Shown here: positions 12,719 to 24,721 of the stretch, piece by piece
Layout of the letters: each line of letters begins with the position of its first letter
Numbering within the stretch: the stretch's first letter is position 1
Assembly (NCBI RefSeq): GCF_907164915.1
Contig: NC_061862.1
Coordinates: forward strand, 83,624,846 to 83,688,845
DNA length: 64,000 bases
Origin: Impatiens glandulifera
Lineage: Eukaryota; Streptophyta; Magnoliopsida; Ericales; Balsaminaceae
Direction: 5' to 3'
The notes under the pieces: model-generated
Databases searched by the model: none
Told to the model about the DNA's origin: nothing
What the model saw: the letters and a program-made list of their open reading frames with translations, nothing else
Program-made: the position numbers and the translations under genes

Positions 12719-12966
12719 AATAGTGGTAATTTTATCTTTCGTCGTCGTCATTCGTCGTTGGGGCTTCGTAGTTCGTCGTTGGAAGTTCTTAGCCATTCTT
12801 CGTTGTTGGCAGTTGTTCGAAATTGTGTTATGTGTTCTTTGACGTTGTGTTATTCGCCGATGAAAAGAAGAGAATGTCTTCTCCGCCATTAGGATTTAGA
12901 GCAAAGAAGACCGAGAAGAGAGAGAAAATGAAGCAACAAATGAAAAAAATTGGATTTTATAATGTT

Positions 12967-13007
12967 TCGGTTGCGAGACGCAATTATAGTTGCGTCTCAC
13001 GAATGGG
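12967..13007. repeat. GAGACGCAA inverted pair near the right end of the MULE
   Basis: GGTTGCGAGACGCAA is followed after a few bases by TTGCGTCTCACGAA, a small palindromic pair of the element's repeat motif. Confidence 0.6.
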
Positions 13008-13120
13008 TAAAATCATCCAAAAATAAAATAAAAGGTGTCACCAGCGCATTTAAGCCAATCTTTAGAGTCATTTTGTCAAATTTCCCTGACAAAGGATATA
13101 AATTATGAGAGAAGTAATGG

Positions 13121-13176
13121 AGGAGATATAAAACTATAATACATCTGGTATTGGAGGAGATATAAAACTATATATT
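13121..13176. repeat. 20-bp direct repeat GGAGGAGATATAAAACTATA
   Basis: The unit occurs at about 13121 and again at about 13154, separated by 13 bp. No gene is nearby on the + strand, so the TATA-like core has no assigned role. Confidence 0.7.
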
Positions 13177-13292
13177 TCTTGTGTAAAAAGATATTCTTGT
13201 AACACCTTTTCAATTCTTACCATGAAAAACATCCTTAATGCTAATCTCATTTTATATTTGTCAAATCACATCAATCTATCCCAAAAACATTG

Positions 13293-13696
13293 TGCTAGGG
13301 TCTAAAATCAAGGCCTCGGTCCTAGAATAATTTCAACAACCTTTCTCGGCACCCGTTCTTGGTCCTATTGTGCACTTGGGCCAGATTTCTGTTTTGTTGT
13401 ATTATTATTTTGTTTTGCTTTCCTTTTCTATTTTACAAACCGAATTCTGTTATTTTCTAGTATTTGTTATAACCAAATATTCGGGGGCAAAACATCACCT
13501 ATATAAGGCTGATCTTTCTTCCCCAAGGACCCATAAATGTAATAATGAAGATATGAACTTTGACCCCGTTCGTCTATTATTATTTACTATGACTGTTTGG
13601 TATAGACCAACAGTATTTCTCTTCGCACTCTTGGTTCTTCAATCCCTCCCCCAAATTCTCTATTGAAAACCTTCCGCTGCCCTTTGATTATAGAAT
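13293..13696 (+). repeat. Inverted LTR arm of the hairpin
   Basis: It begins TGCTAGGG (the 5' end of the LTR) and is the reverse complement of 13768-14172, with about 9% mismatch by eye. It lacks the last 70 or so bases of the LTR and runs directly into the TGTTACGACTTG end of the next LTR, leaving a loop of about 71 nt (13697-13767). Confidence 0.85.
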
Positions 13697-14172
13697 GTTA
13701 CGACTTGTTTCGTAAGATGTATTTATGGGTTCAAGAATCAAGTTCTTGATCTCTAAGACCGGTGGAAATTCTATAATCAAAGGGCAGGAGAAGGTTTCAA
13801 TAGAGAATTTGAGGGAGGGGATAGAAGAACCAAGGGTGCAGAGAGAAATACTGTTGGTCTATACCAAACAGTCCATAGTAAATAATAATAGACGAACATG
13901 GTCGAAGTTCATATCTTCATTATTCCATTCATGGGTCCTTAGGGAAGAAAGATCAACCTTATATAGGTGATGTCTTGCCCTAGAATATTCTGTTACAACA
14001 AATACTAGAAAATAACAGAATTCGGTTTGTAAAATAGAAAAAGAAAGCAAAACAAAATAATAATACAACAAAACAGAAATTTGGCCCATGTGCACAATAG
14101 AACCGAGAACGGGTGCCGAGAAAGGTTGCTGGAATTATTCTAGGATCGAGACCTTGATTTTAGACCCTAGCA
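13696..14172 (-). repeat. 3' LTR of the gag-only element
   Basis: On the minus strand it starts TGCTAGGG and ends CGTAACA (TG...CA). It contains a TATATAAGG promoter-like motif near 13962 and pairs with 15552-16028. Confidence 0.85.
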
Positions 14173-14175
14173 TTA

Positions 14176-14185
14176 TCTCCCCCTT
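14176..14185 (-). other. Polypurine tract
   Basis: The minus strand reads AAGGGGGAGA three bases upstream of the 3' LTR, the expected place for the plus-strand primer of an LTR element. Confidence 0.75.
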
Positions 14186-14540
14186 CAAAATTCGTCTCCC
14201 TCGACGAAAAAGACTGTGGTCTGCCGAACTTCTAATGCGTATGCTCAAAATTTCAAAGAATTCGGTCAGACTTCAGCAAGTCCAGCAAGTGTCGGAGTCT
14301 AGGACCACATTTCTTAAAAGTCTTCGGTCTTCCTGCAACCCAATCAGTCCTTCCTTCGGCCCAACACGCCAGGTGCAGCAAAAGAGCCATTTTTCTTCCG
14401 GGCATACTCTAGAATGTCTTCAAACAACCAAGCTCAGTCCTTTATCCAGACCAGCAACACATGTGCAACAACATAGCCATGTATTCTAACTACCTTCCTG
14501 GCTGGTGGTCGGTTGTTGGTTTGCTGGTTGAGCCATTTGA

Positions 14541-15520
14541 TTATGTGTTGGAAAAATTTTCAGTGTCTTCCAAAACAAGTAAAACACTTTGGCATTCGTT
14601 CTTACTTTTTATTTGTACAGTGGTAGCAACTTTATGATTTTCCAAGGCCTTTTCTAGTTGGTTGCCTTGTATTATGTTGACCCGCGATCGAGTGGTACCT
14701 TGCTGGACCGTGAAAGTGTGCAAAGTAATGACACGTTTGTCCCCTGTCTCAAGCAGCAAAGATGGGTCATAAAAACCTGATTCTTGGACGGGTTCTTGAA
14801 CGAGTTCTTGGACTTCTTGCTGATTAACCGGAGCCATGCATATTTTGGATTTGCACCTATGATTGTGCTCCCATTTTTCATTGCAAGTATAACACATGTC
14901 ATCCTTGGGATCAGTTGTCCGGTTTGTGCTCGGCCAGACCGTGTTAACAATGCATGGTTTGGGCAGCCGCGGCGACTTGGCACTATACAAGGGCCTGTGA
15001 CCGAATCGCAGCAAGAGATCCCTCTTGAATGCATCCCACGTCAAGGCTACCACATGGTTGTGATTCTGCACATATGATTCACGCCACGTTCTTGCCTCTT
15101 TTGAAAAGTGAGTGCGGACAATGTCCAGCTTTGTGACATCATTCGTCTTGCTCACCCTAAAGACTTGCTCGGCAAATAAGAGTCAGCCCTCCAAATCAGT
15201 CCCATCAAATTCAGGAATATTAACATTTGTGAGCCGGGTTGAAGGAAGGTAGCAAGAAGCATTAACATAGGGTCGGGTGCAGGGATCTTGGCCATTATTA
15301 AACGCACCTCTTTCAATGGCTGTCAAGCTTTTTCCAGCAGCATACCTTCTATCCATATTATTGCTCAGTTCGGCCATCTGCTGTTTAAGGGCCGCCTGCA
15401 TAGAAGCCGATTCGGTCATGTGTTATTGCAGGGCAATTTTCATGGAGGCATATTATTGGGACAGCCCTTCGAGTAGGGTCTTAAGAGCGTCCATCTTTGT
15501 TTGCTACTGGGTTTCTTTCA
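14541..15520 (-). pseudogene. Gypsy-type gag remnant
   Basis: A start at 15520 gives MKETQ followed by stops. Further on are MTESASMQAALKQQMAELS (from 15419), NIPEFDGTDLEG, then a frame of 204 codons from 15155. The gag features are the capsid-like segment KLDIVRTHFSKEARTWRES and a CCHC knuckle CYTCNEKWEHNHRC (about 14870). Gag packages element RNA in cytoplasmic particles. At least four stops interrupt the frame, three of which replace Gln codons (CAG/CAA to TAG/TAA) and one a likely Trp. After the knuckle the frame continues for about 90 residues and then ends with no protease motif, so pol is deleted. Confidence 0.75.
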
Positions 15521-15535
15521 TTTGAGGATCGTCTT

Positions 15536-15547
15536 GCTCTTATACCA
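15536..15547 (-). other. Primer-binding site (initiator Met tRNA type)
   Basis: The minus strand reads TGGTATAAGAGC four bases downstream of the 5' LTR. It differs by one base from the plant iMet-complementary TGGTATCAGAGC. Confidence 0.8.
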
Positions 15548-15551
15548 AGAA

Positions 15552-16028
15552 TGTTACGACTTGTTTCGTAAGGTGTGTTTATGAGTTCAAGAATTAAGTT
15601 CTTGATCTCTAAGATCGGTAGAAATTCTATAATAAAATGGCAGCAGAAAGTTTTCAATAGAGAATTTGGGGAGGGATAGAAGAACCAATGGTGCAAAGAG
15701 AAATATTGTTGGTCTATACCAAACAGTCCATAATAAATAATAATAGACGAACGTGGTTAAAGTTCATATCTTCATTATTCCATTAATGGGTCCTTGGGGA
15801 AGGAAGAACAGCTTTATATAGGTGATGTCTTGCCCCAGAATATTCGGTTACAACAAATACTAGAAAATAACAGAATTCAATTTGTAAAATAAAAAATGAA
15901 AGCAAAACAAAATAATAATACAACATAACAAAATTCTGGCTCATGTGCACAATAGGACCGAGAACGGGTGCCGAGAAAAATTGCTGGAATTATTCTAGGA
16001 CCAATGCCTTAATTTTAAACCCTAGCAC
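15552..16028 (-). repeat. 5' LTR of the gag-only element
   Basis: It pairs with 13696-14172 and has TG...CA ends on the minus strand. The primer-binding site on its inner side fixes it as the 5' LTR. Confidence 0.85.
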
Positions 16029-16101
16029 ATTGTTTATCAATCATACTAATAGGCAAATCTCTAGCACATTGTTTATCAATCATACTAATAGGCAAATTTC
16101 A
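16024..16101. repeat. 39-bp tandem duplication at the right junction of the retroelement
   Basis: CTAGCACATTGTTTATCAAT plus the following 19 bases is present twice in tandem. The unit includes the last six bases of the LTR and the target duplication, so it arose after insertion. Confidence 0.85.
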
Positions 16102-16851
16102 TAATATTACCGTAATTTGTAAATAGATTTGTTTTTATTACAGTAAACCTAATTCTGAATAAATATGATACTTATTAGTGATCCATTTACCGCAATGTGT
16201 TTACTACATAAATTGATCACTATTATTGCGTCGATAAAAAAATCTCATTAAAAAAATCAGTTAGAGACCATCAATGAATTCATTAATTTTCTTTGAGAAC
16301 TTTCATACTCGTTATTAATATCAAACTTTTGACTTGTGTTTTTATTGTTATTTTTCAAATAGTTAATTTCACTTTAGACATTAATTTTTTTTTATTAATT
16401 TTGTTGTTAGACTTAAACAATTCTAATTTATATCATGTTTTAATTTTTCCCAAAAAAAAAAATCATTACAAGATCTAAAATTTTCAAACAATTTAGAACA
16501 ATAAGAGGCTTGCGACAAATGATGAACGTACGAAAGAGATTCTAAACGACAATATTTTCTTAGGAATATCAAGATGCCTTTAGATAGGGTTTTGATCCTT
16601 AACATCATCAATCAATCTGAGAAAGATTAAGTATCAAAAATGAAGACAAGGGATGATAAACAAATGCTAAGTCTGTACATGTTTAATTAAAACAAGAAAC
16701 ATTCAGACAATTGAAAACAAGAATGAGGTGATAATTAATTATTAAGCAACAAATGCCCAAAAACTATGTTGCACCAAAACTAGAACATCTTCTTCTTTTG
16801 TTGTTGTATGAATGATAATAGAGATGAGAATATTTATTTTTTCTTCCTCTT
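16102..16851. other. 3' flank of MON2
   Basis: No open frame of note. On the minus strand an AATAAA (complement of 16833-16838) lies only about 14 nt after the stop codon. AATAAT-like signals occur near 16731-16745, and these are the better-placed poly(A) candidates. Confidence 0.4.
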
Positions 16852-19800
16852 TCAGTCTGATGTAGAGAGCTTCTCCAGTGACAACTCCATGCATATATGT
16901 TTATGCAATATCTGGACTAACTCTCTCACCCGAGATACCCTGTTTACCGAATCATGTGCATTACATATGGTTGCATGTTTATATACAAGAGATTACTGAT
17001 CTCAAATGACATAAAAGTGTTTTTGAGAGCAAATGTGATTCTGGATCTTATGTATCACATATTCTGAGTAAACCTAGTCAGAACGAAGTAAAAAAGAATT
17101 ATTGGTTGTTTCTCATCTGGAACCGGATACAAAAACAAAAGTTACAAGTTTTCAAATGGGTCTTATACAAATCTTCAATATTGAATTGGTAAAAACAACT
17201 ACAAATAATACAAATACTAATCCATTTGAAAACACTTTTTTGAAAACTAAACTTAGTCAGAAGCATGGTGTTTCAAATGGAGCCAATTGCCTACCCAAGT
17301 TTTCAACATTCAATTTGTAAAAAAATCTAATCGTACTCAAAATATGCAAATAGATATCTTCAGCTCAGCAGTAGCTTTAGACACAATAATTTTTCAGAAA
17401 CATGGGAGATAGGTATAAAGTGACAACATTGACTTAAACAAAGCTTCTGCTGCAATTCATATTCACCCATATATTATATATTTATTGTTTAATTCTACTT
17501 TTTTTAAATAACTCAATTGCCTAATCTTAAAAGATGTTAATTATCCAAACACAGAAAAACATAGCCCAGGTTGATTTATCCAACAAAACTGTAGTTTAAT
17601 GTCATTTACCTTGAACTGATGAGCTCACATAGAGTAGGGAAAAGGACAAGGAGATGCAGGCGACTGTAGTGTTTCCCATTTGCAATTCCATCTTTCAAAA
17701 CTGGGGGGAGATTGAGGATAGATGCTGTATCTTGGTGTATGATCAGGTCAGCTAATTCTTCAAGGACATAAGTGAGTTCTTCAAGTCTTGCTGCTGGTAA
17801 TGAACAGTCACCTGTGTAGTCCACATGGATTTCCTCAACAGGATAAACAAACACAATATCCAAAAATAAATAGTGGAGTAATTAACAATGATAAGCACCT
17901 AAGTCACTCTCATCAACCAGGAATTTTCTCAAAATGTATTCACATCTTGTCATGAGTATTGCAATTGACACTTTGCTAACTGCACATCTCGTCAAGTTCC
18001 AATCTTCTGTTCCCTCATTGTATCTGAGAACATAATTACAATAAATGTATTATATAAGGATATATCAACGAATAGTACTATCATGTCAAACAAGAGGGCA
18101 AGGTGAAATTGGAAGTAAATATTTTCGTTTGATATAAGATTGCTTTCGGGATAATAATCCAAATAATATTTTATCACGATCTAGAGTATAGTGTATTTTG
18201 ATTTTCTTTCATTTGGTATAAAAATCATGATTCAGATTATTTTATAGATGATTGTGATTTTTAAGAACATAACAAATGAATATTTTTCTGGATAATGTGA
18301 AAAAATATGATACCAGTGTTGCAAAATCAAATGCCAGAGGGCATAATGATTCTAAAAGGTCTCTACTTCATTGCAGATATGCAATATTAAAATGGAATCT
18401 GTCAGATCTTCCAGTTAGGCATAGATGTTGGCCCATCTAAACATATGAAGACATATGAAATCACATCTAGAAACGGAATTGAGTCAGGAATTTATTGGCG
18501 GTTCCACATCTGGATCCGCATCCAGAATATAAGTGTTCCGAACTAGGAAATTTATGTGATTACCAAATCCCTAATTTCAGGAAATCATTTTATATAGGAG
18601 TAATCCTTTGAGAAGCAATGAACAATAAATTATTCTATATTCTAACTCTCCCTCTAATACTACTTCGACAAGCTACTCTGAAACAAATGGTGATGTTTGA
18701 AAGCGAATTTCATTTACCTGGTCAAGGAAAATAACTTCTGTAAGCAAGATAAAGAGAATCTACTGCAGTGAGTAGGCATGAGTTCAACAGTTTCAAGTGG
18801 CAGAGAGCATGTTCGAGATGCGCAACGATCCAAGGAGGAGATCAAGCGTTGTAAGATCTGAAAAAGTAGGTGAAAAATTAGTCGTAGGATATATATGAGT
18901 TCTCAGTTCACTAGTTCTAGCTTCTATTATGCACAAAGTGGAAAAAGAAAATAGACTAACCAATAGAACTAGAATATAAACAAACCTGTCGCTTATAGTG
19001 ATTAAACAAAAGATAAAATGCCAAAGAAAAAATCTGGGTTAGAAATGTTCTGTAAAACATATAGACTTTCTTTTAATATTTAGAGAAGTTTAGATAAGTA
19101 TTCATTAAGTTGGACTTGGGTTATTATAGCATAATATGCTCTGGGTATATTTCTACAATTCCATCTATGCAAACAATTGGAAGAAAGCTTTTAGCCCCAT
19201 TTGGAAACATTTCTAATGTTTTCACATACAGAAACATAAATAATTTTTTGTTGTTTCTGTTTCTCACTAAATTTCGATTCCATACATTTTCCCATACAAA
19301 AACAAAAGATATATTATGTAAATTTCTGAAGATTGAAGGCAAAAAGTGTCATCTTTGCAAACAGGGAGATGAATACTCAGACAATCTTTTCTTTGAATGT
19401 CAATTTTCAATTTTATATGGACTACGTTGTGTGTATGATGACAGATAACTCCCCAAACAACTGGAGCCAAATCAAGGGATGGGTGACAAGAAAAAATATG
19501 GAATAAAGTGTTCACTTCAAGCCTCTTCAAGAGCGCCTTTGCAACAAGTGTGTATAAAATTTGGAAAGAAAGAAATGCAAGTGCTTTGGGGACAAAGAAA
19601 GAACAGAAGAGGAAACTTGGAATGTCATTCAAAAATGTGTGAGACTACGAAGTGGGAGTTGGAAGAAAGAGCCAAACACATATCATAATTGGCTCTTATG
19701 CAAGCTTTGGGGAATGGACACCAAGAGAATGTTAGTCTATGACCATTCACAAAATTCAGTGTTCTAAATGGCGGTCGAGGCGGCCGCCTAGGCGGTAGGC

Positions 19801-22800
19801 GGTCCAACACCGCTCCGCCTATACATGAGGCGGTCAGATTATTTAATTATTTATTATTTTTAATTAATTAATTACTAATATTAATATATGTATATATATA
19901 TATTTAATAAAAAAAACTCTTTATCACCCACTATTTATTTAAATTTTGAAATAACTCTTTACATTCCAATTCATTTATCTTCTTCTTTTCTGTTTCTTAT
20001 CTCATTCACCTCACCTCCTTGATCATCTACATCTTCTTAGATCATCTAATCATCTATCTCTTCTCCAGTTCGTCTACATACTTATTTTTGTTAAATGTTA
20101 CTATATTAGAGAATATTAATTTGACGTTTTAGTAAAATTATAATTATAGAACATCTTTATTATATTTATATTCAACCGCCTGGGCACCGCTTAGGCACCG
20201 CTTAGGCACCGCCTAGGCACCCGAGGTAGTAGGCAGTCACTTACCGCTCCGCCACCGCCTACCGCCGTTTAGAACACTGACAAAATTATATATTTGGTTG
20301 CGACTAGTTAGATTATGAATTGAGGATTGTCTATAGGAGCGTTTCCAAATTGTTTATGCTGAAGTATTTCAATGTAGCAAGTTAAATAAATAGATCACGA
20401 ATTGAAATAAGGAATAAACTATTAGATCTTACATCAGGTGGTGCGTCAATTTGTGACTTGAGAATGTTGTCTCCCAAAACATCCAAAACCTTCATCTCCA
20501 ATAACTCGTCAGCTTTCAGCATTGCAGCTGATAAAGAATTTGAAGGAAGAGCACGACCACAATAACCCACCAGGAATATGTCATAAATGTCTGCCACTTC
20601 CTTCCACATACTTATTCTTGCAGGTTTACTGCTATCTGTTCCACCATCAATTTTTGTTTTACTAACATCAACTAGAATCCGGTTGAAGCCTTCAACAGCT
20701 ACTCTCCAGAGTGCAGCATCAGGATTGTCTCTCCTGGTTGTCATACACCTAAATTACAAAAATAAATGCTTTAGAGTGTTTTGCAACTGAAGAAAAACCC
20801 CTAAGTGAATGGCTAAGGCTGAAACACAGAAATTTTTATCTCTTGTCATTATCAGCCTCTAGTATTGATTCATGGCGGGAACATACAATATAAATAATGA
20901 AAGATGAGGAAGATCAGACTTCTGTAACAAAAGCATCATATAGAACAACCTTTTCACAATAAGTACATATCAGAATAGAATATCAAAGTACAAGCCAAAT
21001 GGGGAAGTTGGAAGGATGAAAGCTGAATTGGTGGCCAAAAGCATCCTTCAAATCTTTTACATTTTAATACAAGGATTTTTTCATTTCGCCAAAAAATAAA
21101 ATAAAATAGAAACAGACTTTTGCCCTAATTGCTGAACTCAATTATGTAAGGATCTTACTATCAATTGTAATTTATCATTAATCAACTAGATGTAGAGAAT
21201 GAAATCTTAAATGGAGAGTTGGAGGAGGAAGTTTATATGGAGCTATCTTTGGGAACAACCTGCTCTAATTCCAAACACTAAGTATGTAAATTGCAAAAAT
21301 GAAAAGAAAAAACCCAATTGCCTTAACAATCACCACGTGATGATTTGACATGTTTCCTAAGTCTAAGGTTGTGTGGTATACATAGAATCAGCCAATAAAG
21401 CACTCCACAGATCAAAAAGTTGTTATCCAAATTGTTTATATTATGACATTATGCTTACATCTTTTGAGAAAAAATCGCAGGAACTAATGAAACAGTTAGG
21501 TTTGGAATCAAAATTAAAGACCTCTGCAACATAAATGATTTTCATTGGTATGGAAGTAGCTAGATCAAAGAAGGCATAGTTGTGACCCAAGGAAATACAC
21601 ACTGGACTTGCTTACAGAAACATGAATGCTAGGATGTAAACCAACAGATTTTCATTGCAGGAACAAAGAAGCAGTTAGGTTTGGAATTCAAAATTAAAGA
21701 CCTCTACAACTTAAATTATTTCATTGGTATGGAAGTAGCTAGATCAAAGGAGGCATAGTTGTGACCCAGGGAAATACACACCGGACTTGCGAAATGAAAC
21801 ATGAATGCTAGGATATAAACCAACCAACAGATACTCATATGGATCCAAACAAAAGTTAGGGTCTGATCTACACAGCCCTCTAGTGGAAAATGAAAGACAT
21901 CAAAGACTAGTAAGAGGACAGCTGATAGGAGGCGATATCAAATTAGATGAGAAAAGAATATGACTGTACATAGAAATCAGATTAGATGAGAAGAGAGAAA
22001 CTAAAAGGAAGAAAAATAGAATTACAATTGCTGATTGTCTATATTTATAGGCTACTGTCAACGGCTTCCAGCTGAGTTGGCGTAACCGCTACTGTAACTA
22101 CTATAACTTATTCCTATTTTCGCCGTGTCCTCACTTTCTAGGGTCAATTAGTAACCCTAACCCTATCTCACTTATGACATCTCTTACACACATCTTGTGA
22201 CATGCATGGCAGTTATTTCTGCAGGTCAATTTATGAACTTTCCTACAAAAAAAACATATAAAAGCAGTTTGGGAAATCTTACCGCCCAAGACCTTGGACA
22301 AATTCGGGAAAAATATTATACTTCTCTGCTGCCGGAGCCAAAAGGTAAATATCTACAAGCATGGGAATCAGTTTTTCTGCAAATAAGTAACTTGAGATGT
22401 CTGCCACTGTAGAGGTGTCAGATTCAGGGCCCAAACGTGTGTCTGTCTTATTCAGGGAAATTTCTCTAGAACCATTAGGGATCTCAGCCGTTATCGACTT
22501 CTTACTATCTGTGCAAACAATCAGATTTCACATCAATGTTGTGTAAACTAAGAAAAACCATGTTAAATCAAATGGCTTTACCATGTTTAAAATTCCCAAT
22601 ACAAGCTTGTTCTGACCCATTACTTTCACTTTGTGGTAGTCTTGGAAGATATTGGAGAAGCTCTCGAAGAAAAGGGGACCACATTGAGGAAAGATGATCA
22701 CTGGGATATAATAGAGGCAGAACTTCCAGTACCGTACGTTGCAAAGGTGGAATGTGCCCCTGGAATGAAAGACAACGCTCTTTAATGATGATTTTCATGA

Positions 22801-24721
22801 AACATATTGGAAGTCCAAATAAGAGATAATACAGAAAAAACAAAACAATACAGATGAATAAAGTGGAACTGTTAGAAGACATATATAAACAAACATCTGA
22901 ATGCCACCAAAAACAGAAACCTGATTTGTCCTGAGACTGCAATGCATCAAGAAACAAATAGAACAGTTACTTCCCAAATATAGCACTTAGCAGGTGATGT
23001 TTACACATAAAACTGGAAAAGCTGGCCTTTTTTATATTCTTCATATTTTTATTTACCTGAATTTTCTTTTCTTAAACTTTCCATATGAAAGAATTAACAA
23101 CTATCAAAATATTTGGACGTTTAGAAAAAAACAAATTGGTCATCTTACAAATTCCGCTTCGAAGGTGCTATTGTTGATCTTTCCTTGTCTGACAGCCATG
23201 TGTAAAATTGCCAATAATTGTGTATACATGCCACTATCAAACATCCTTTGCGCTTGGCTATACACTTCCCCTGAAAACGCCAAACCAGAAGATATGATCA
23301 GTACATTCTACAGAAAATCGGAAGGTCCACAAACATGAAATGAAGATCCAAGTATCAACCCTCCATGTTGATTATGCAAGCATCTATCGAAACAACATTA
23401 TCAAGGGGAGGTTGACCAATATGATAAATTTACATGATTAGGTAGTGATCCACATATGCATAATCAATAAACAACATAAAGTTTTATGATAGAATTACCA
23501 AGTCCATGCAAAATCTCTTGCTCCACCTTGGTTGCTGAATCTCCACTGTAACTAGGAGATTTTTTAAGAACGATTTCATAGACATCAATAACTGATTTCA
23601 GATAATCCATAGGTAACATCCCCTGCATAAAACAGACAATACGAACAATCATCCATAATCATTATCTATCACAAAGCAAATATTATAGTTGTCTGAATCA
23701 ATAGACTTTACCTTGGAAGAATGAGAAACAACTGTGGACTGTAGACAGTTTATTGCTGCAAGTGCAACTTCTTTACTACCACTCAAAATGCTATTCTCAA
23801 CTAAATGAAGCAATGATTCCCATCCTACACATGTACAAATGTGCGTCAAGCATAAGAGAAAAAGAAAAACAACTATCTTCCAACCCAAGGAAACATATTC
23901 TCATATATGAGTTCAAAGGTTCAATCTTACCATTGTCAAAAAATAATATTAATAATAATAATAATTTTCTTCCTTGAGAGTTTTTTTTATTATTTTGAAA
24001 ACCTCAACTTTATTAAAAAGAGAATGCAAGAAGCATTTTGAACATTACAAAGAAGAGGGGTGGAGGGATGGGAAAAAAATAAAAATCAGAGAACAAAAGG
24101 AAATTTTAGATGCCAATAGGATCAAACAATTTTCATCCCGTACTAAAAGCCCGTGTTTATCATAGAATGCATGGAGAAGTAAGTGAAAGTAACACAGAAA
24201 TATACACCATAATATATGTACTAACCGGACCAAAAGTTTCTCAAGCTTCTAAGAAAAGGAAAAAATGATCTAAGAAGCCGTGCAATTCCTCCAAGTACAA
24301 GTACAAGTGTCTCATCCCATTGTTTCTGAGCAGTGTTACGGCTGCAAAAGTTAAAAAATAATGAGTTGACATGGCCATTAAGAAAAAGTAAAAATGTGCA
24401 ATTACCAATCAGTATGAACTAATTCACATACCTGTGATGTATCAACATATGAACTGCTTTTCCTTGACGTGTTCCGAGTTCTTTCCCTTGCCACTCATCT
24501 TTTGATGATGTTGCAGCCTATGTGCAGGAGACATGGCACTTTCAGAAGATGATAGTTAGCATTAAAAGAAGCCTTGGATCCTTACAACTTACCATGTGTG
24601 ATGCACGATTCAGTGTTGGAAATACATAATTCCAAAGGCAATCTTCCCACATGCTCTTTGAAAGTTTCTGCCCATGACTTCCAAGAATTTGGAAAAGTGT
24701 CCTGACAGAAGAATTTCTGAC
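16852..24721 (-). CDS. MON2: MON2 exons 32-44: conserved C-terminal region
   Basis: Residues about 990-1643. Blocks include [20 protein letters not shown] (exon 32), [18 protein letters not shown] (exon 34), [14 protein letters not shown] (exon 35), [16 protein letters not shown] (exon 36), [20 protein letters not shown] and [20 protein letters not shown] (exon 40), and [15 protein letters not shown] (exon 43). The protein ends [10 protein letters not shown]. This is the most conserved part of the plant protein; the variable linker [20 protein letters not shown] lies in exon 39. Confidence 0.9.

Larger units (their letters stand above)
5330..13085. mobile_element. Mutator-like element (MULE) with captured Ulp1-type gene
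   Basis: The element joins a MuDR-type transposase remnant (+ strand) to a convergently oriented DUF1985/Ulp1-protease gene (- strand), the arrangement known from plant MULEs that carry a C48 peptidase. The right end is proposed at about 13,085. The sequence there, read on the minus strand, begins GGGAAATTTGACAAAATGAC, which resembles termini of plant MULEs. No matching left terminus or 9-bp target duplication was found, so the left limit is only the start of a pyrimidine-rich leader before the transposase. Both genes carry stops and frameshifts, so the copy is non-autonomous now. Confidence 0.7.
13293..16028 (-). mobile_element. Gag-only LTR retroelement (gypsy-type) with inverted terminal LTR hairpin
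   Basis: The element runs on the minus strand: 5' LTR at 15552-16028, primer-binding site, gag remnant, polypurine tract, 3' LTR at 13696-14172, then an extra inverted LTR copy at 13293-13696. The 5-bp sequence CATTG lies directly outside both extremes (13288-13292 and 16029-16033), so the whole structure behaves as one integration. The internal part is only about 1.4 kb and lacks protease, reverse transcriptase and integrase. LTR copies differ by roughly 10% by eye, so the insertion is not recent. Confidence 0.85.

Noticed and set aside
13725..13970. Short open frames within the LTR copies (also 13370, 13859, 15481)
   Set aside because: They are inside LTR sequence and recur only because the LTR does.
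22150..22168. Telomere-like AACCCTAACCCT, and CCCTAAA near 12258
   Set aside because: Only one to two units each, embedded in transposon sequence; no array.
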